64,000 nt of DNA from an uncultured Paracoccaceae bacterium (GCA_947502145.1 CANMYO010000002.1:744001-808000), one strand, 5' to 3'; shown: positions 12,147 to 21,327, numbered from the stretch's first letter. Made by a program: numbers and translations. The notes: a model not told the origin generated them from the letters alone.

Positions 12147-13061
12147 ATGCCGATCAAATTACCCGCCACCCTTCCCGCTTATGACGTGCTGAACCGCGAA
12201 GGCGTCATGGTGCTTGACGATGTGACTGCTGGCACACAGGACATTCGCCCGCTGCGCATTGCACTGTTGAACCTGATGCCCAAGAAAATTCAGACCGAAA
12301 ACCAATTTGCGCGACTGATCGGTGCAACCCCGCTGCAAATCGAATTCAGCCTGATCCGAATGAGCGAACACCAGACCAAGAATACCGCTGCCGAACACAT
12401 GGCCGAATTCTACCGTCCGTTTCAGGACGTGAAGGACGAAAAATTTGACGGGCTGATCATTACCGGCGCCCCCATTGAACACCTGCCGTTTGAAGAGGTC
12501 AGCTATTGGGACGAACTGCGCGAGGTCTTTGACTGGACCCAGACCAATGTGCATTCAACCTTTGGCGTCTGCTGGGGCGGCATGGCGATGATCAATTACT
12601 TCCACGGAGTCAGAAAGCACATGCTGGATCACAAGCAGTTTGGCTGCTTCCGGCATCACAACATGGCCCCAGCGTCACCCTATTTGCGTGGTTTTTCAGA
12701 TGATTGCGTGATCCCTGTCAGCCGCTGGACGGAAATGCGCCAGGACGAGATTGACGCCGCCGGGTTGCAGACGCTGATCACCTCTGACGAGGCCGGGCCC
12801 TGTCTGGTTGAAGATCCGCAACGCCGGGCACTCTATATCTTCAATCATTTTGAATATGACAGCGGTACGCTCAAGCAGGAATATGACAGGGACGTGGCCA
12901 ACGGCACGCCGATCAATGTGCCGATGAACTATTATCCCGACGATGACCCGACGAAAACACCGCAAAACCGGTGGAGAAGTCACGCGCACCTTCTATATGG
13001 AAACTGGATAAACGAGATTTACCAGACCACGAAGTATGACCTGAATGCCATCGGTAACTAA
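12147..13061 (+). CDS. metAA: homoserine O-acetyltransferase of the MetA family
   Basis: MetA-family enzymes acylate homoserine as the first committed step to methionine. The 304-residue protein has the catalytic cysteine in [11 protein letters not shown], the HGVRKHML block and the His/Glu pair in FNHFEYD. The specificity segment reads [11 protein letters not shown]: the Glu after GAP-hydrophobic matches acetyl-CoA-using members, where succinyl-transferring enzymes such as that of E. coli have Gly. I therefore call an acetyltransferase, as an inference from this one residue. The start is the ATG before PIKLPATL; the upstream in-frame ATG is in the previous gene. The 3' end overlaps the next gene by 17 bases. 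Confidence 0.92.
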   Translation: MPIKLPATLPAYDVLNREGVMVLDDVTAGTQDIRPLRIALLNLMPKKIQTENQFARLIGATPLQIEFSLIRMSEHQTKNTAAEHMAEFYRPFQDVKDEKFDGLIITGAPIEHLPFEEVSYWDELREVFDWTQTNVHSTFGVCWGGMAMINYFHGVRKHMLDHKQFGCFRHHNMAPASPYLRGFSDDCVIPVSRWTEMRQDEIDAAGLQTLITSDEAGPCLVEDPQRRALYIFNHFEYDSGTLKQEYDRDVANGTPINVPMNYYPDDDPTKTPQNRWRSHAHLLYGNWINEIYQTTKYDLNAIGN

Positions 13062-14043
13062 AGCACTGACCATCTCTGCCCTCGTCGCCGGTGCCTGCGC
13101 TGTCGCGACCGCTACGATGTCACATCGCCAGACAACCGCGGCAGAGGCGGATTTTCCGCCCATTGGTGACTTTGTTACCGTGACAGGGGGAAAGGTGCAT
13201 TACGTGCAAGACGGCTCCGGCCCCCATGTGGTTCTGCTGCATGGCGCGGGAAGCAATCTGCGCGAGTTCACTTTTCACCTGATGGGGCAATTGACAGATC
13301 GCTACACCGTGACTGCATTTGATCGGCCCGGACTGGGCTACACTGATCGTGTGCCCGGGGTGGATCAGGGTGCCTTTGCGACCGAGGGGGATGCGCCAAT
13401 GGCGCAGGCGGCCATGTTGCGCGAAGCGGCGGCGGCCCTTGGTGTCAGCAATCCGATTGTCGTTGGCCATAGCTTCGGCGGCGCCGTGGGGCTGGCCTGG
13501 GCGAACCTTGGGCTGGATCAGCAGGCCCCTGAAAACGCAGCCGCGATGGTGTCCTACGCCGGGGTAGCGATGCCCTGGCCCGGTGATCTGGGGTGGTATT
13601 ACACACTGAACGGTTCCGCCTTTGGCGGTGCGGTCACCGTGCCGCTGATCGCCGCCTGGGTGCCTGAAAGCCTTGTGGACAAGGCGGTCAGCGATACCTT
13701 TGCACCGCAAACACCGCCCGAGGGTTATTCAGACTACCTTGGCGCGCCGCTCACGCTTCGTGTGGATAGTTTCCGCGCCAACACACGGCAGGTGCGCACC
13801 CTGCGCCCGCATGTGGTGGAAATGGCCAAACGTTATCCTGAGCTGACCCTGCCGATTGAAATCCTGCATGGGACAGCGGACCAGACCGTGCCGTCACGTG
13901 TGCACAGCGAAGAACTCATCAAGTTGGTGCCATCGGCCAGGCTGACGATGCTCGACGGTGTTGGGCATATGCTGCATCAGAACGACCCAGAGGCCGCAGT
14001 TGCCGCAATTGACCGCGCGGCAGCCCGCGCCGGATTGCGCTAA
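13045..14043 (+). CDS. alpha/beta hydrolase with N-terminal membrane anchor
   Basis: A 332-residue hydrolase. Residues about 5-24 form a hydrophobic segment (signal anchor or signal peptide), so the enzyme probably faces the periplasm. The fold signatures are the oxyanion [10 protein letters not shown], nucleophile elbow GHSFGGAVG (Ser), the acid in HGTADQTVP and the histidine in GVGHMLHQ, giving a full catalytic triad. Substrate unknown; related entries are annotated as peroxidases or esterases without experiment. It overlaps the end of metA by 17 bases and is likely co-transcribed with it. Confidence 0.85.
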   Translation: MPSVTKALTISALVAGACAVATATMSHRQTTAAEADFPPIGDFVTVTGGKVHYVQDGSGPHVVLLHGAGSNLREFTFHLMGQLTDRYTVTAFDRPGLGYTDRVPGVDQGAFATEGDAPMAQAAMLREAAAALGVSNPIVVGHSFGGAVGLAWANLGLDQQAPENAAAMVSYAGVAMPWPGDLGWYYTLNGSAFGGAVTVPLIAAWVPESLVDKAVSDTFAPQTPPEGYSDYLGAPLTLRVDSFRANTRQVRTLRPHVVEMAKRYPELTLPIEILHGTADQTVPSRVHSEELIKLVPSARLTMLDGVGHMLHQNDPEAAVAAIDRAAARAGLR

Positions 14044-14087
14044 ACTCTCCAAGCCCCTAGGTATATCAGAGGGATAAAGGATATTGC

Positions 14088-14957
14088 ATGGACAAGCCTT
14101 TTGATGGTGGCATCAGCCGCTACTACGAAGAGGACGCGCCACAGGATGTGCGCGATCGGATCAAATCCGCCCAAAAAGGGCAGATCCTGAACCCAACCTA
14201 TCCCTATGACCGCCGCTGGGACCGCAAGGACTATGAAAAGGCGCTTGCGGCGCTGCAAATCGAATTGGTGAAACTGCAGGCTGCGGCCCGCGAAGACGGA
14301 CAAAGAATCGTCATTGTCTTTGAAGGCCGCGATGCCGCTGGCAAGGGCGGGACAATCGCGCGATTTCGCGAACACCTGAACCCGCGTCATGCCAACGTCG
14401 TGGCCCTGTCCAAACCGACGGACCTGGAACAGACGCAATGGTATTTCCAGCGCTACATCGACCATATGCCGGCTGCGGGCGAAATCGTTTTCTTTGACCG
14501 CTCCTGGTACAATCGCGGCGTGGTGGAACATGTTTTTGGGTTTTGCACAGAACAACAGCGCCAAAAGTGGTTTGCCCAGGTCAGCGAATTTGAACGCCTG
14601 CTGATCGAGGACGGCATCCAGCTTTTCAAGGTCTGGCTCAACGTGGGCCGCGCCACGCAGCTCAAACGCTTCCTTGATCGCGAGGATGATCCGCTCAAAC
14701 AGTGGAAACTCAGCTGGATTGACGTTGAAGGCCTGTCCAAGTGGGACGCCTATACAGATGCCATTGATGAAACGCTCAACAAGACCCACAGTGATCACGC
14801 GCCCTGGCTGATTGTGCGCTCTGACGACAAACGGCGCGCGCGTGTCAACACGGTGCGGGCTGTGCTGGATCGGCTCAGCTATGCGCGCAAGGATGCAAAG
14901 GCCATCGGCGCGGTTGACGCCAAAGTCGCAGGAGGCCCGGACCTCTGGCATGCCTAA
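14088..14957 (+). CDS. ppk2: polyphosphate kinase 2, class I (second copy)
   Basis: The second PPK2 of the window, 289 residues, with Walker A FEGRDAAGKGGTIARF, the lid SKPTDLEQTQWYFQRYI and Walker B FFDRSWYNRGVVEHVFG. It has an exposed AAAGGA ribosome binding site, unlike the first copy. Its 3' end overlaps the start of a TetR-type regulator by eight bases, so kinase and regulator are probably translated from one message. Paralogues of different nucleotide preference are known in this family; which nucleotide each uses cannot be read here. Confidence 0.94.
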   Translation: MDKPFDGGISRYYEEDAPQDVRDRIKSAQKGQILNPTYPYDRRWDRKDYEKALAALQIELVKLQAAAREDGQRIVIVFEGRDAAGKGGTIARFREHLNPRHANVVALSKPTDLEQTQWYFQRYIDHMPAAGEIVFFDRSWYNRGVVEHVFGFCTEQQRQKWFAQVSEFERLLIEDGIQLFKVWLNVGRATQLKRFLDREDDPLKQWKLSWIDVEGLSKWDAYTDAIDETLNKTHSDHAPWLIVRSDDKRRARVNTVRAVLDRLSYARKDAKAIGAVDAKVAGGPDLWHA

Positions 14958-15567
14958 ACGCGGTTATCATCACGGCAATCTGAAAGAGGCGCTGGTCAAC
15001 GGCTGTCTGAAACTGATCGAGGCGAAGGGCCCAACCGGGTTTACCCTGTCCGAAGCCGCCCGCGAGGCCGGCGTGACCCCTGCCGCCGTCTACCGCCACT
15101 TTGAAGGTCGCGAAGACCTGATCGCAGAGGCTGCGCGCCAAGGTTATGAAATCTTTGGTGATTTGATGGAGCATGCCTATGACAAAGGTCAGCCATCGGC
15201 GCTTTCTGCCTTTGAATCCACCGGCCGCGCCTACCTTGCCTTTGCACGTAAGTTTCCCGGCCATTACGTGGCGATGTTTGAATCGGGTATCTCGATCAAT
15301 CGCAATCCCGAGCTGAATGCAGCCGCGACCCGCGCGCTGGGTGTTCTGGAAAAGGCGGCTGAGGATCTGTCACAACATATCCCTGCGGACAAACGGCCAC
15401 CGCCCGCGATGTTCTCGGCCCATATCTGGGCCCTGTCCCATGGCGTGGTAGAACTTTTTGCCCGCGGCAGCCCCGGAACGATCAGCCCCTACCCGCCCGA
15501 AGACCTGCTTGAAACCGGCATCGGTGTGTATCTGCGCGGCCTCGGTCTGATCTCGCCCGACGCATAG
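14950..15567 (+). CDS. TetR/AcrR-family regulator with WHG-type C-terminal domain
   Basis: A 205-residue regulator. The N-terminal DNA-binding domain runs from YHHGNLKEALVNGCLKLIE through the helix-turn-helix LSEAAREAGVTPAAVYRHF, followed by a ligand domain of the TetR_C_33 (WHG) type with the characteristic WALSHGVVELFARG. The start is the ATG before PKRGYHHG, the family-typical beginning. It overlaps the second ppk2 and may respond to a metabolite linked to it; the ligand is unknown. Confidence 0.88.
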   Translation: MPKRGYHHGNLKEALVNGCLKLIEAKGPTGFTLSEAAREAGVTPAAVYRHFEGREDLIAEAARQGYEIFGDLMEHAYDKGQPSALSAFESTGRAYLAFARKFPGHYVAMFESGISINRNPELNAAATRALGVLEKAAEDLSQHIPADKRPPPAMFSAHIWALSHGVVELFARGSPGTISPYPPEDLLETGIGVYLRGLGLISPDA

Positions 15568-15627
15568 CTGGTTGCAAAGCCGGACCCAGCCTGCCAGTTT
15601 TTGCCAAACAACGATTGCAGGCATCCT

Positions 15628-16143
15628 ATGGACGGCACACTTGCGGCGATTTTTATCATCGCATCGCTTACAGATATGACCTTGAACGATTGCCCGACGG
15701 GCTGTCTGACCCGCTCAGATGCCCCTGCACGTCTTGTGCTGCAAGGCGCCGCTGTCGAATTTGATTCCGAAATCATCGGGTCGGAACTGTCCGTCGGATA
15801 TGACTTTGGCAGCAGTTACGGCCCGTTTCAGCCCGCGGTTCTGGCCTCGCTGACCGATTCCGGGCGGATATGGGTGGGTGCTGGCGCACGTTGGGAAAAG
15901 GCACTGACGCAGGATGGTGGGTTTTATGTCGATGCCGCGTTGATGCCCGGAGTTGATATTGGCGGCTCTGGCCCTGATCTGGGCGGCAATCTGCAGTTCC
16001 GCGCCTCTGTGGGGGTCGGTTATGCCTTTGACAATGGCGCGCGGCTTACGTTGTCCTACGATCACAGATCCAACGGGGACATCCGCGCCCTGAACCCCGG
16101 GCTTGAAACAATTTCAGCCCGCTATGCAATCACGCTCGATTAG
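15628..16143 (+). CDS. PagL-like lipid A 3-O-deacylase / acyloxyacyl hydrolase family protein
   Basis: A 171-residue predicted outer-membrane beta-barrel: alternating polar/hydrophobic strands (GSELSVGYDFG, FQPAVLASL, FYVDAALMPGV, LQFRASVGVGYAF). Close to the C-terminus LSYDHRSNGDI contains the H-x-S-N motif that holds the catalytic His and Ser of PagL. Such enzymes trim lipid A acyl chains. The ATG was preferred to a TTG nine codons upstream since the N-terminus then starts directly with a hydrophobic segment, though it is a poor signal peptide. Its stop codon overlaps that of the convergent ABC ATPase gene. Confidence 0.7.
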   Translation: MDGTLAAIFIIASLTDMTLNDCPTGCLTRSDAPARLVLQGAAVEFDSEIIGSELSVGYDFGSSYGPFQPAVLASLTDSGRIWVGAGARWEKALTQDGGFYVDAALMPGVDIGGSGPDLGGNLQFRASVGVGYAFDNGARLTLSYDHRSNGDIRALNPGLETISARYAITLD

Positions 16144-17213
16144 AACGGCACAAGCGCCCGTTCGTCCCAACCCACTCGCGCATGATCTCCGATTTCGAGA
16201 ACCGGGCGACCGATCATGTTTTTCATAGCGATTGTAATTGGTTCTGCGACGTCTTTGATGCACATGTGATAATAGGTCATGTCGCCATAATAGACCACCT
16301 CATCAACCGTGGCCGGCACCGTATGACGGGGCGCAACCTCTCCCTCAAACAGCACACTCAGCGTTTCTGGCCGGATACCAACGGCTGAAATCTTTGAGGC
16401 GGCAATCCCGTCGGGCTGTGGAACCTCACATTGCCCCAGCCCTGCGACCTGCAATGTCACAACCGCCCCGTCAGTCAGAACCTGGGCGTCAAGAAAGTTC
16501 ATCTTGCCGATAAATTCTGCCACTTGCCGTGAATTCGGACGCCGGTACAGGGTTTCGGGATCAGCCAATTGCCCGATCCTGCCTTCAAACATGACCGCGA
16601 TGCGATCTGACATCACCAGCGCCTCTTCTTGATCATGGGTGACCAGAATGAAGGTGATCCCAACGGCGCGCTGCAAGCGGATCAGTTCAACCTGCATATG
16701 TTCGCGCATCTTCTTGTCCAGCGCTGACAGCGGCTCGTCCAGCAGCAGAACCTTGGGTTTCAGGATCAGTGCGCGCGCAAGGGCAACCCGTTGCCGCTGC
16801 CCGCCAGACAGGGCGTGCGCGGCGCGTTTTTCGTAGCCCGCAAGCCCGACCATATCCAATGCCTCTGCCACCGCTGCGGCCCGTTCGGTCCGTGACAACC
16901 CCGCTTTGCGCAGACCAAAGGAGACGTTTTCGCCGACGCTCAGATGGGGGAATATCGCGTAGGACTGAAATACCATGTTTGTGGGGCGAAGATTGGCCGC
17001 AACACCCGCCATATTCTGCCCTGCCAGCATCACAACGCCGTCCGACACATCCTCAAACCCGGCGATCACGCGCAACAGCGTGGTTTTGCCGCACCCTGAC
17101 GGCCCCAGCAGGGAAAAGAACTCACCCGCGTTGATGATCAGATTGATGTCGCGCAGCGCGTGGTAGTCACCATAGTATTTCTGCACGTTTGTCAGTTGGA
17201 TCAGCCCGCTCAC
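16140..17213 (-). CDS. ABC transporter ATPase, PotA-type
   Basis: A 357-residue ATPase of the spermidine/putrescine/2-aminoethylphosphonate importer class. Walker A GPSGCGKTT near residue 38, Q-loop NMVFQSYAIFPHL, signature LSGGQRQRVALARAL, Walker B KVLLLDEPLSALD and H-loop ILVTHDQEEAL are all intact, followed by a C-terminal TOBE domain. The GTG start before SGLIQLTNVQKYYG was chosen because it overlaps the permease stop (GTGA); the longer frame only reads antisense-like permease sequence. Last gene of the permease-permease-ATPase operon. Confidence 0.93.
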   Translation of the reverse strand: MSGLIQLTNVQKYYGDYHALRDINLIINAGEFFSLLGPSGCGKTTLLRVIAGFEDVSDGVVMLAGQNMAGVAANLRPTNMVFQSYAIFPHLSVGENVSFGLRKAGLSRTERAAAVAEALDMVGLAGYEKRAAHALSGGQRQRVALARALILKPKVLLLDEPLSALDKKMREHMQVELIRLQRAVGITFILVTHDQEEALVMSDRIAVMFEGRIGQLADPETLYRRPNSRQVAEFIGKMNFLDAQVLTDGAVVTLQVAGLGQCEVPQPDGIAASKISAVGIRPETLSVLFEGEVAPRHTVPATVDEVVYYGDMTYYHMCIKDVAEPITIAMKNMIGRPVLEIGDHARVGWDERALVPF

Positions 17214-18010
17214 AAAAAGCCCCCTATGTCGGATTTCCCGGCTCTGCGCACGCCACGGCGACGCAACATTTCTGCAATGCTGAGCAGCACAATCGACAGC
17301 GCAACAAGGATCGTGCCAAGTGCCATGACGATGGGAAGCTGCGCGGGAAAGCGCAACAGCCCCCAGATATAGACCGGCAAGGTTGGCTGCGTTCCACTCA
17401 GGAAAAACGCGATGATGAATTCGTCCAGGCTGATGGTGAAGCCAATCAGCATGGAGGCGATGATCCCCGGCATAACAAGCGGCAAGGTGACAAGCCGAAA
17501 CGCCGACCATCGGCTTTCGCCCAGGTCCATCGCCGCCTCTTCCATGGATGGATCAAGGCTCTGAAAAGCCCCGTTAAGGATGGCGATGGAAAACGGCGTG
17601 CTGATCAAGACATGTGCCGCCACAATGGTCCAGATCGACAAGTCCACGTCCAACACCTGCCGTAGCACCACCAAAAGCGATACCGCCACGATAATCTCGG
17701 GCAAGACCAGCGGCAGCATCACAAACCCGATGACCCCGCCCTTGCCGGGAAAATGCGCCATGGTACCGGCCCGGGCAGCACAGAGCCCCAGCACCGTCGA
17801 CAAGACTGCAGTTGAAAACGCAATGATCGCCGAATTTTTCAACGCAACCTGCATCGATCTATTGTCAGCCAGCGCAGTGAACCATTCGGTGGTGAAACCG
17901 GCCAGCGGAAAGGCAATGATCGTTGCATCGTTGAAGGCGAACAACGGCAGCAGAACGATCGGTGCATAGAGGAACACCAGATACATCACGGCATAAATGC
18001 GCAGGGTCAT
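17210..18010 (-). CDS. ABC transporter permease, PotC-type
   Basis: A 266-residue inner-membrane permease with about six hydrophobic segments and the EAA loop EEAAMDLGESRWSAFRLVTLP-like stretch after residue 170, where it docks on the ATPase. Family: binding-protein-dependent transport inner-membrane component, PotC/PhnV group. Its start overlaps the stop of the PotB-type permease (ATGA) and its stop overlaps the ATPase start, so the three proteins are made in fixed proportion. Confidence 0.92.
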   Translation of the reverse strand: MTLRIYAVMYLVFLYAPIVLLPLFAFNDATIIAFPLAGFTTEWFTALADNRSMQVALKNSAIIAFSTAVLSTVLGLCAARAGTMAHFPGKGGVIGFVMLPLVLPEIIVAVSLLVVLRQVLDVDLSIWTIVAAHVLISTPFSIAILNGAFQSLDPSMEEAAMDLGESRWSAFRLVTLPLVMPGIIASMLIGFTISLDEFIIAFFLSGTQPTLPVYIWGLLRFPAQLPIVMALGTILVALSIVLLSIAEMLRRRGVRRAGKSDIGGFL

Positions 18011-18873
18011 TGGCGTCTCCGCAACCAGCGCCGGTTCAGCAGTACAAACACCACGGAAATCGCTGTGACACTCAGCATCGCGACAATGGCAAGGGCGGCC
18101 CCAAGCGGCGCATTGTTCAGCTCGCGAAACTGGATCTGTATGATATTGGAGATCAGCTTGCCCCCGGCACCACCCATCAGCTCCGGCGTCACATAGTCAC
18201 CAATTGTCGGAATAAAGACGATCAGGACCGCGCCGACAACACCGGGCATCGAAAGGGGCAGCGTGACCCGGAAAAATGTGCGCAGCTTGCCTTCGCCAAG
18301 GTCCTGACTGGCCTCAAGCAACGACCGGTCGATCTTTTCCAGTGCCACAAAGATCGGCAGGATCGCAAAGGGCGCAAAGGCATGCGCCAATGTGATGATG
18401 ACGGCATTCACGTTATAAAGGATGAAGGTCAGCGGCTCGTCGATCAGGCCGGCAGAGATCAGGCCAGAATTGATGACACCATTATAGCCCAGAATGACCT
18501 TCCACAGGAAAACCCGCACCAGATAGCTGGTCCAGAATGGAACCGTGATCAGAAACAGCCAAAGCGATTTGCGCCCGGGATCCACCTTAAATGACACATA
18601 ATAAGCGATCGGATAGGCAAGGATGACGGTTACTGCGGTCACGCAGGCAGAGACCATGATCGAGCGCTGCAGCAATGCGCCATAGATCGGTTTATCGCGG
18701 ATTTCCCGATAGTTATCCAATGTCCAGGTCGTATCTACGGTCACAAAATCCTGCGTCCAGAAACTGAACAACACGATCGCCATCAAGGGTGCGGCAAGCA
18801 GGATCAGCGCGTAGCCCGCGGGCGGAAACAAAAGCAGCATACTGCGCCGTTGCGCGCGTGTTGGGGTGCGCAT
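18007..18873 (-). CDS. ABC transporter permease, PotB-type
   Basis: A 288-residue permease, first gene of the operon, with a basic N-terminus, about six membrane segments and the EAA motif LLEASQDLGEGKLRTFFRVTLPL. The ribosome binding site GGCGGAGA sits well before the ATG. Upstream there is a TTGACA-like -35 but no gene for a periplasmic binding protein, which this importer class needs; the next gene upstream is a small unrelated one. The substrate (polyamine, betaine or phosphonate) is therefore open. Confidence 0.92.
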   Translation of the reverse strand: MRTPTRAQRRSMLLLFPPAGYALILLAAPLMAIVLFSFWTQDFVTVDTTWTLDNYREIRDKPIYGALLQRSIMVSACVTAVTVILAYPIAYYVSFKVDPGRKSLWLFLITVPFWTSYLVRVFLWKVILGYNGVINSGLISAGLIDEPLTFILYNVNAVIITLAHAFAPFAILPIFVALEKIDRSLLEASQDLGEGKLRTFFRVTLPLSMPGVVGAVLIVFIPTIGDYVTPELMGGAGGKLISNIIQIQFRELNNAPLGAALAIVAMLSVTAISVVFVLLNRRWLRRRQ

Positions 18874-18979
18874 GACATCTCCGCCTGATGCCCGGTGACT
18901 GGGCCATGAACCTCTCGATTGTTTGTCGGGCGGAACACCGGGCTTGTCAATTTGCCTTATTGACGTCGGAGGGGCCGGA

Positions 18980-19345
18980 TCACACCGCGCGTTGGACCGA
19001 CTCCAGCGTCAGCGTCCATTGATTTGCTGCTGCCCTGCTTGGTTCGACCTTGGTCACCTTGCCGGAAATGCCAAATTTGCGACCCGCCGTATCCGTCATC
19101 GACAGCATGATAATCTTGACTTGCGATGGCACGAGGCTCTGCGCAGTCGCCCTGTCAACGCCGTCCAGCTGCAATGTGACGGGCTGCCCGGGGTTTTGCT
19201 GGACCACATGTGTCAACTCATGGGCCAGCAGCGCTTTCCCCTGTCGCTGGCCAATGCCGCGATCAACGGTGATTGATCCACAGGTTCCAATCTCCTTGCG
19301 GTCCACGGTCAGCGAAACGCTGCCGCCGTTCGATTTCAGGTCCAT
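18980..19345 (-). CDS. mini protein with DUF4157-like HELTHVVQQ motif
   Basis: A 121-residue protein with a strong ribosome binding site (GGAGGGATGTC then ATG). Residues about 33-50 read GQRQGKALLAHELTHVVQQ, which matches the end of DUF4157, the domain found in proteins associated with extracellular contractile injection systems, including the HExxH metal-binding motif. The rest of that domain is not present; instead beta-rich sequence flanks the motif (GGSVSLTVDRKEIGTCGSITV before, PVTLQLDGVD and KFGISGKVTKVEP after). No tail, sheath or baseplate genes are nearby. It could be a minimal metal-dependent hydrolase or a relic that kept its reading frame. Function unknown. Confidence 0.6.
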   Translation of the reverse strand: MDLKSNGGSVSLTVDRKEIGTCGSITVDRGIGQRQGKALLAHELTHVVQQNPGQPVTLQLDGVDRATAQSLVPSQVKIIMLSMTDTAGRKFGISGKVTKVEPSRAAANQWTLTLESVQRAV

Positions 19346-19416
19346 GACATCCCTCCGCATTGCATCGCAAATTACCACAACTCGGGTGATTCTGCAGTAT
19401 CGGCCCGCCCGGTCGG

Positions 19417-20166
19417 TCAGGAGGTTCTGTTTAACCAATCTTCGCAAAGGTCATAAAACTGTTCGTCAGCGGCGAACCATCTGGCAAGATTTGCGCGGGC
19501 CTTTTCGGACAACTCAGGGATTTCGCCATAATCCCTGACCCGCGTTTGCACCGGATCAGTCGATATCTGAACCGCGACATCAAGATTAAGTTTGTCACAT
19601 AACACGCTGATATCATTTGAAAGATGCTCCTGCCGCAGGATATGGACAGGGGGGCGCAGGTCCAACATATGTCCAGACAGGGCAAACCAATCGACCTGAT
19701 GCTGCGCGGTGTGGCGGATCGTCACCATCGCCGCCAGGGCCGCCGCGCCATCTGCGCCGGGTGCATATAGCGCCTCAGCCAGATCATTGGCATGTTCAAA
19801 CCGCTGAAACACCAGCCTTTCATCCGCGCTCCACGGGATTTCCCGCAGCGGGCGACCCTCTGCCTTGCGGTGATAGAAACCCGATTTGAAACGGCTGGCC
19901 GGGCGACGGATCGAAAAGAAGAATTCTGCCGTTGCGGGAAGGTGGCGCAACATGACCTCGTGACTATGTGGCACGATGCGGACCCTGGATTTCCCCGCGT
20001 CCAATTGCTGCGCGATGTTGCGCACCTGTGTCCCGGCATTCTTTCCAATATGCAGGAAGTGGACCACCCGGCCGCCCTTGGCCGGCCTGGGATTTCGGAC
20101 CCGCAACGGGTGAATACCCAGTGACTGGGACGCATTCATCGCCAGCTTTCGCAGTTGTGCCCTCAC
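19417..20166 (-). CDS. sulfotransferase-like protein
   Basis: A 249-residue protein. Near residue 36 FLHIGKNAGTQVRNIA resembles the 5'-phosphosulfate loop of PAPS-dependent sulfotransferases, and FFFSIRRPASRFKSGFYHR resembles the 3'-phosphate-binding block, in the expected order and spacing. It ends in EQFYDLCEDW, also common in the family (polysaccharide/heparan-type sulfotransferases). The likely role is sulfation of a surface sugar or lipid. The GTG start has an AAGGGG ribosome binding site at good distance; an ATG nine codons later is a weaker choice. Confidence 0.75.
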   Translation of the reverse strand: MRAQLRKLAMNASQSLGIHPLRVRNPRPAKGGRVVHFLHIGKNAGTQVRNIAQQLDAGKSRVRIVPHSHEVMLRHLPATAEFFFSIRRPASRFKSGFYHRKAEGRPLREIPWSADERLVFQRFEHANDLAEALYAPGADGAAALAAMVTIRHTAQHQVDWFALSGHMLDLRPPVHILRQEHLSNDISVLCDKLNLDVAVQISTDPVQTRVRDYGEIPELSEKARANLARWFAADEQFYDLCEDWLNRTS

Positions 20167-20220
20167 AAATCGGCCCCCTTCAACGTCCCTGCCCCACCCT
20201 AGCCCGGCCCAACCGGTGTG

Positions 20221-20252
20221 ACAAAAGAAGAAGGGCCCGGCGAACCGGACCC
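20221..20252 (-). terminator. rho-independent terminator after rpsI
   Basis: On the minus strand GGGTCCGG-ttcg-CCGGGCCC (one G-T pair, UUCG tetraloop) is followed by TTCTTCTTTTGT. It closes the rplM-rpsI unit. Confidence 0.85.
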
Positions 20253-20277
20253 CCCAATACGTGTTGTCGCAAACGTC

Positions 20278-20784
20278 TTAACGCTTGGAGAACTGGAAGC
20301 TCTTACGGGCCTTGGCCTTACCGTACTTTTTACGTTCAACCACACGGCTGTCACGTGTCAGGAAGCCAGCGGCTTTCAATGCGGCGCGCAGGGTCGGATC
20401 ATAAAGCTGCAGCGCTTTTGAAATGCCATGCTTGACCGCGCCAGCCTGACCGGACAGGCCACCACCGGCAACCGTTGCCATCACGTCGAACTGGTCAACA
20501 ACACCGGCAACCTGAAATGGCTGACGCAGGATCATTTGCAGCACGGGACGTGCAAAATAGACCGGCATGTCCTTGCCGTTCACGGTGACCTTGCCAGAGC
20601 CTGGCTTGATCCAGACGCGGGCAACCGCATCCTTCCGCTTACCAGTCGCATAGGACCGGCCCAGCTCGTCGCGGACGGGCTCACGGGTGATTTCAGGCTC
20701 GGCAACAGCAGCGGGCGCATCCGCAACGGCGACGCCTTCGGCGACTTGGCCCAGCTCTTCGAGGGAATTGACTTGATCGGCCAT
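20278..20784 (-). CDS. rpsI: 30S ribosomal protein S9
   Basis: S9 (uS9), 168 residues: an N-terminal extension of about 38 residues rich in Ala/Glu typical of alphaproteobacteria, then [43 protein letters not shown] and the C-terminal tail ending in FSKR that reaches the P-site tRNA. Its ATG overlaps the rplM stop codon by one base (TAATG), the usual coupling of the pair. Confidence 0.97.
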   Translation of the reverse strand: MADQVNSLEELGQVAEGVAVADAPAAVAEPEITREPVRDELGRSYATGKRKDAVARVWIKPGSGKVTVNGKDMPVYFARPVLQMILRQPFQVAGVVDQFDVMATVAGGGLSGQAGAVKHGISKALQLYDPTLRAALKAAGFLTRDSRVVERKKYGKAKARKSFQFSKR

Positions 20785-21245
20785 TATGCAGTCCTCGTAT
20801 TCTTCTTGTTCATGGACTTCACGTCCAGAACTTCCGGCTTCTGGGCGTCCATGCCATGCTCTGTGCCTGCGAAAACCCGCAGGTGAGTCATTTGCTGACG
20901 GCTCAGTTTGCCACCGGGCAGCATGCGCTGAACGGCTTTCATGACGACACGCTCGGGATGCGCGCCTTCCAGGATTTCGCCCTTGGTCTTGGACTTGATC
21001 CCGCCGGGGTGGCCGGTGTGCCAGTAGTAGTTTTCGTCACGCTTCTTGCCAGTCATCTGGATTTTTTCAGCGTTGATTACGATCACGTTGTCGCCCATGT
21101 CCATGTGCGGGGTGAACGATGGCTTGTGCTTGCCGCGCAAGCGCATGGCGATGATCGAGGCAAGACGGCCCAGAACAACGCCTTCGGCGTCAATCAGGAT
21201 CCATTTCTTGTCGATATCCGCCGGGGTAGCGGTAAAGGTTTTCAT
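20784..21245 (-). CDS. rplM: 50S ribosomal protein L13
   Basis: L13 (uL13), 153 residues, one of the first proteins assembled on 23S rRNA. Signatures are [26 protein letters not shown]-type N-terminal block, the [18 protein letters not shown] segment, and GMLPGG-like [13 protein letters not shown]. First gene of the rplM-rpsI operon; its leader has a strong promoter and a perfect GC hairpin. Confidence 0.97.
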   Translation of the reverse strand: MKTFTATPADIDKKWILIDAEGVVLGRLASIIAMRLRGKHKPSFTPHMDMGDNVIVINAEKIQMTGKKRDENYYWHTGHPGGIKSKTKGEILEGAHPERVVMKAVQRMLPGGKLSRQQMTHLRVFAGTEHGMDAQKPEVLDVKSMNKKNTRTA

Positions 21246-21266
21246 ATCTCACCTAGAAAGGTAGGG

Positions 21267-21282
21267 GGGCCCTTGCGGGCCC
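21267..21282 (-). promoter_or_regulatory. hairpin in the rplM 5' leader
   Basis: GGGCCC-gcaa-GGGCCC on the minus strand forms a perfect 6-bp stem about 20 bases before the L13 start codon, between promoter and ribosome binding site. It may be the site of feedback control or simply a leader stabiliser. No T-run follows. Confidence 0.45.
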
Positions 21283-21299
21283 GTCATTCGGATGGGTGG

Positions 21300-21327
21300 C
21301 TTATAAAGGGCGGCCCGTAACAGTCAA
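21300..21327 (-). promoter_or_regulatory. sigma-70-type promoter of rplM-rpsI
   Basis: On the minus strand TTGACT, a 16-base spacer and TATAAG form a near-consensus promoter, 55 bases upstream of the rplM start. No other gene lies between it and mocR. Confidence 0.65.
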
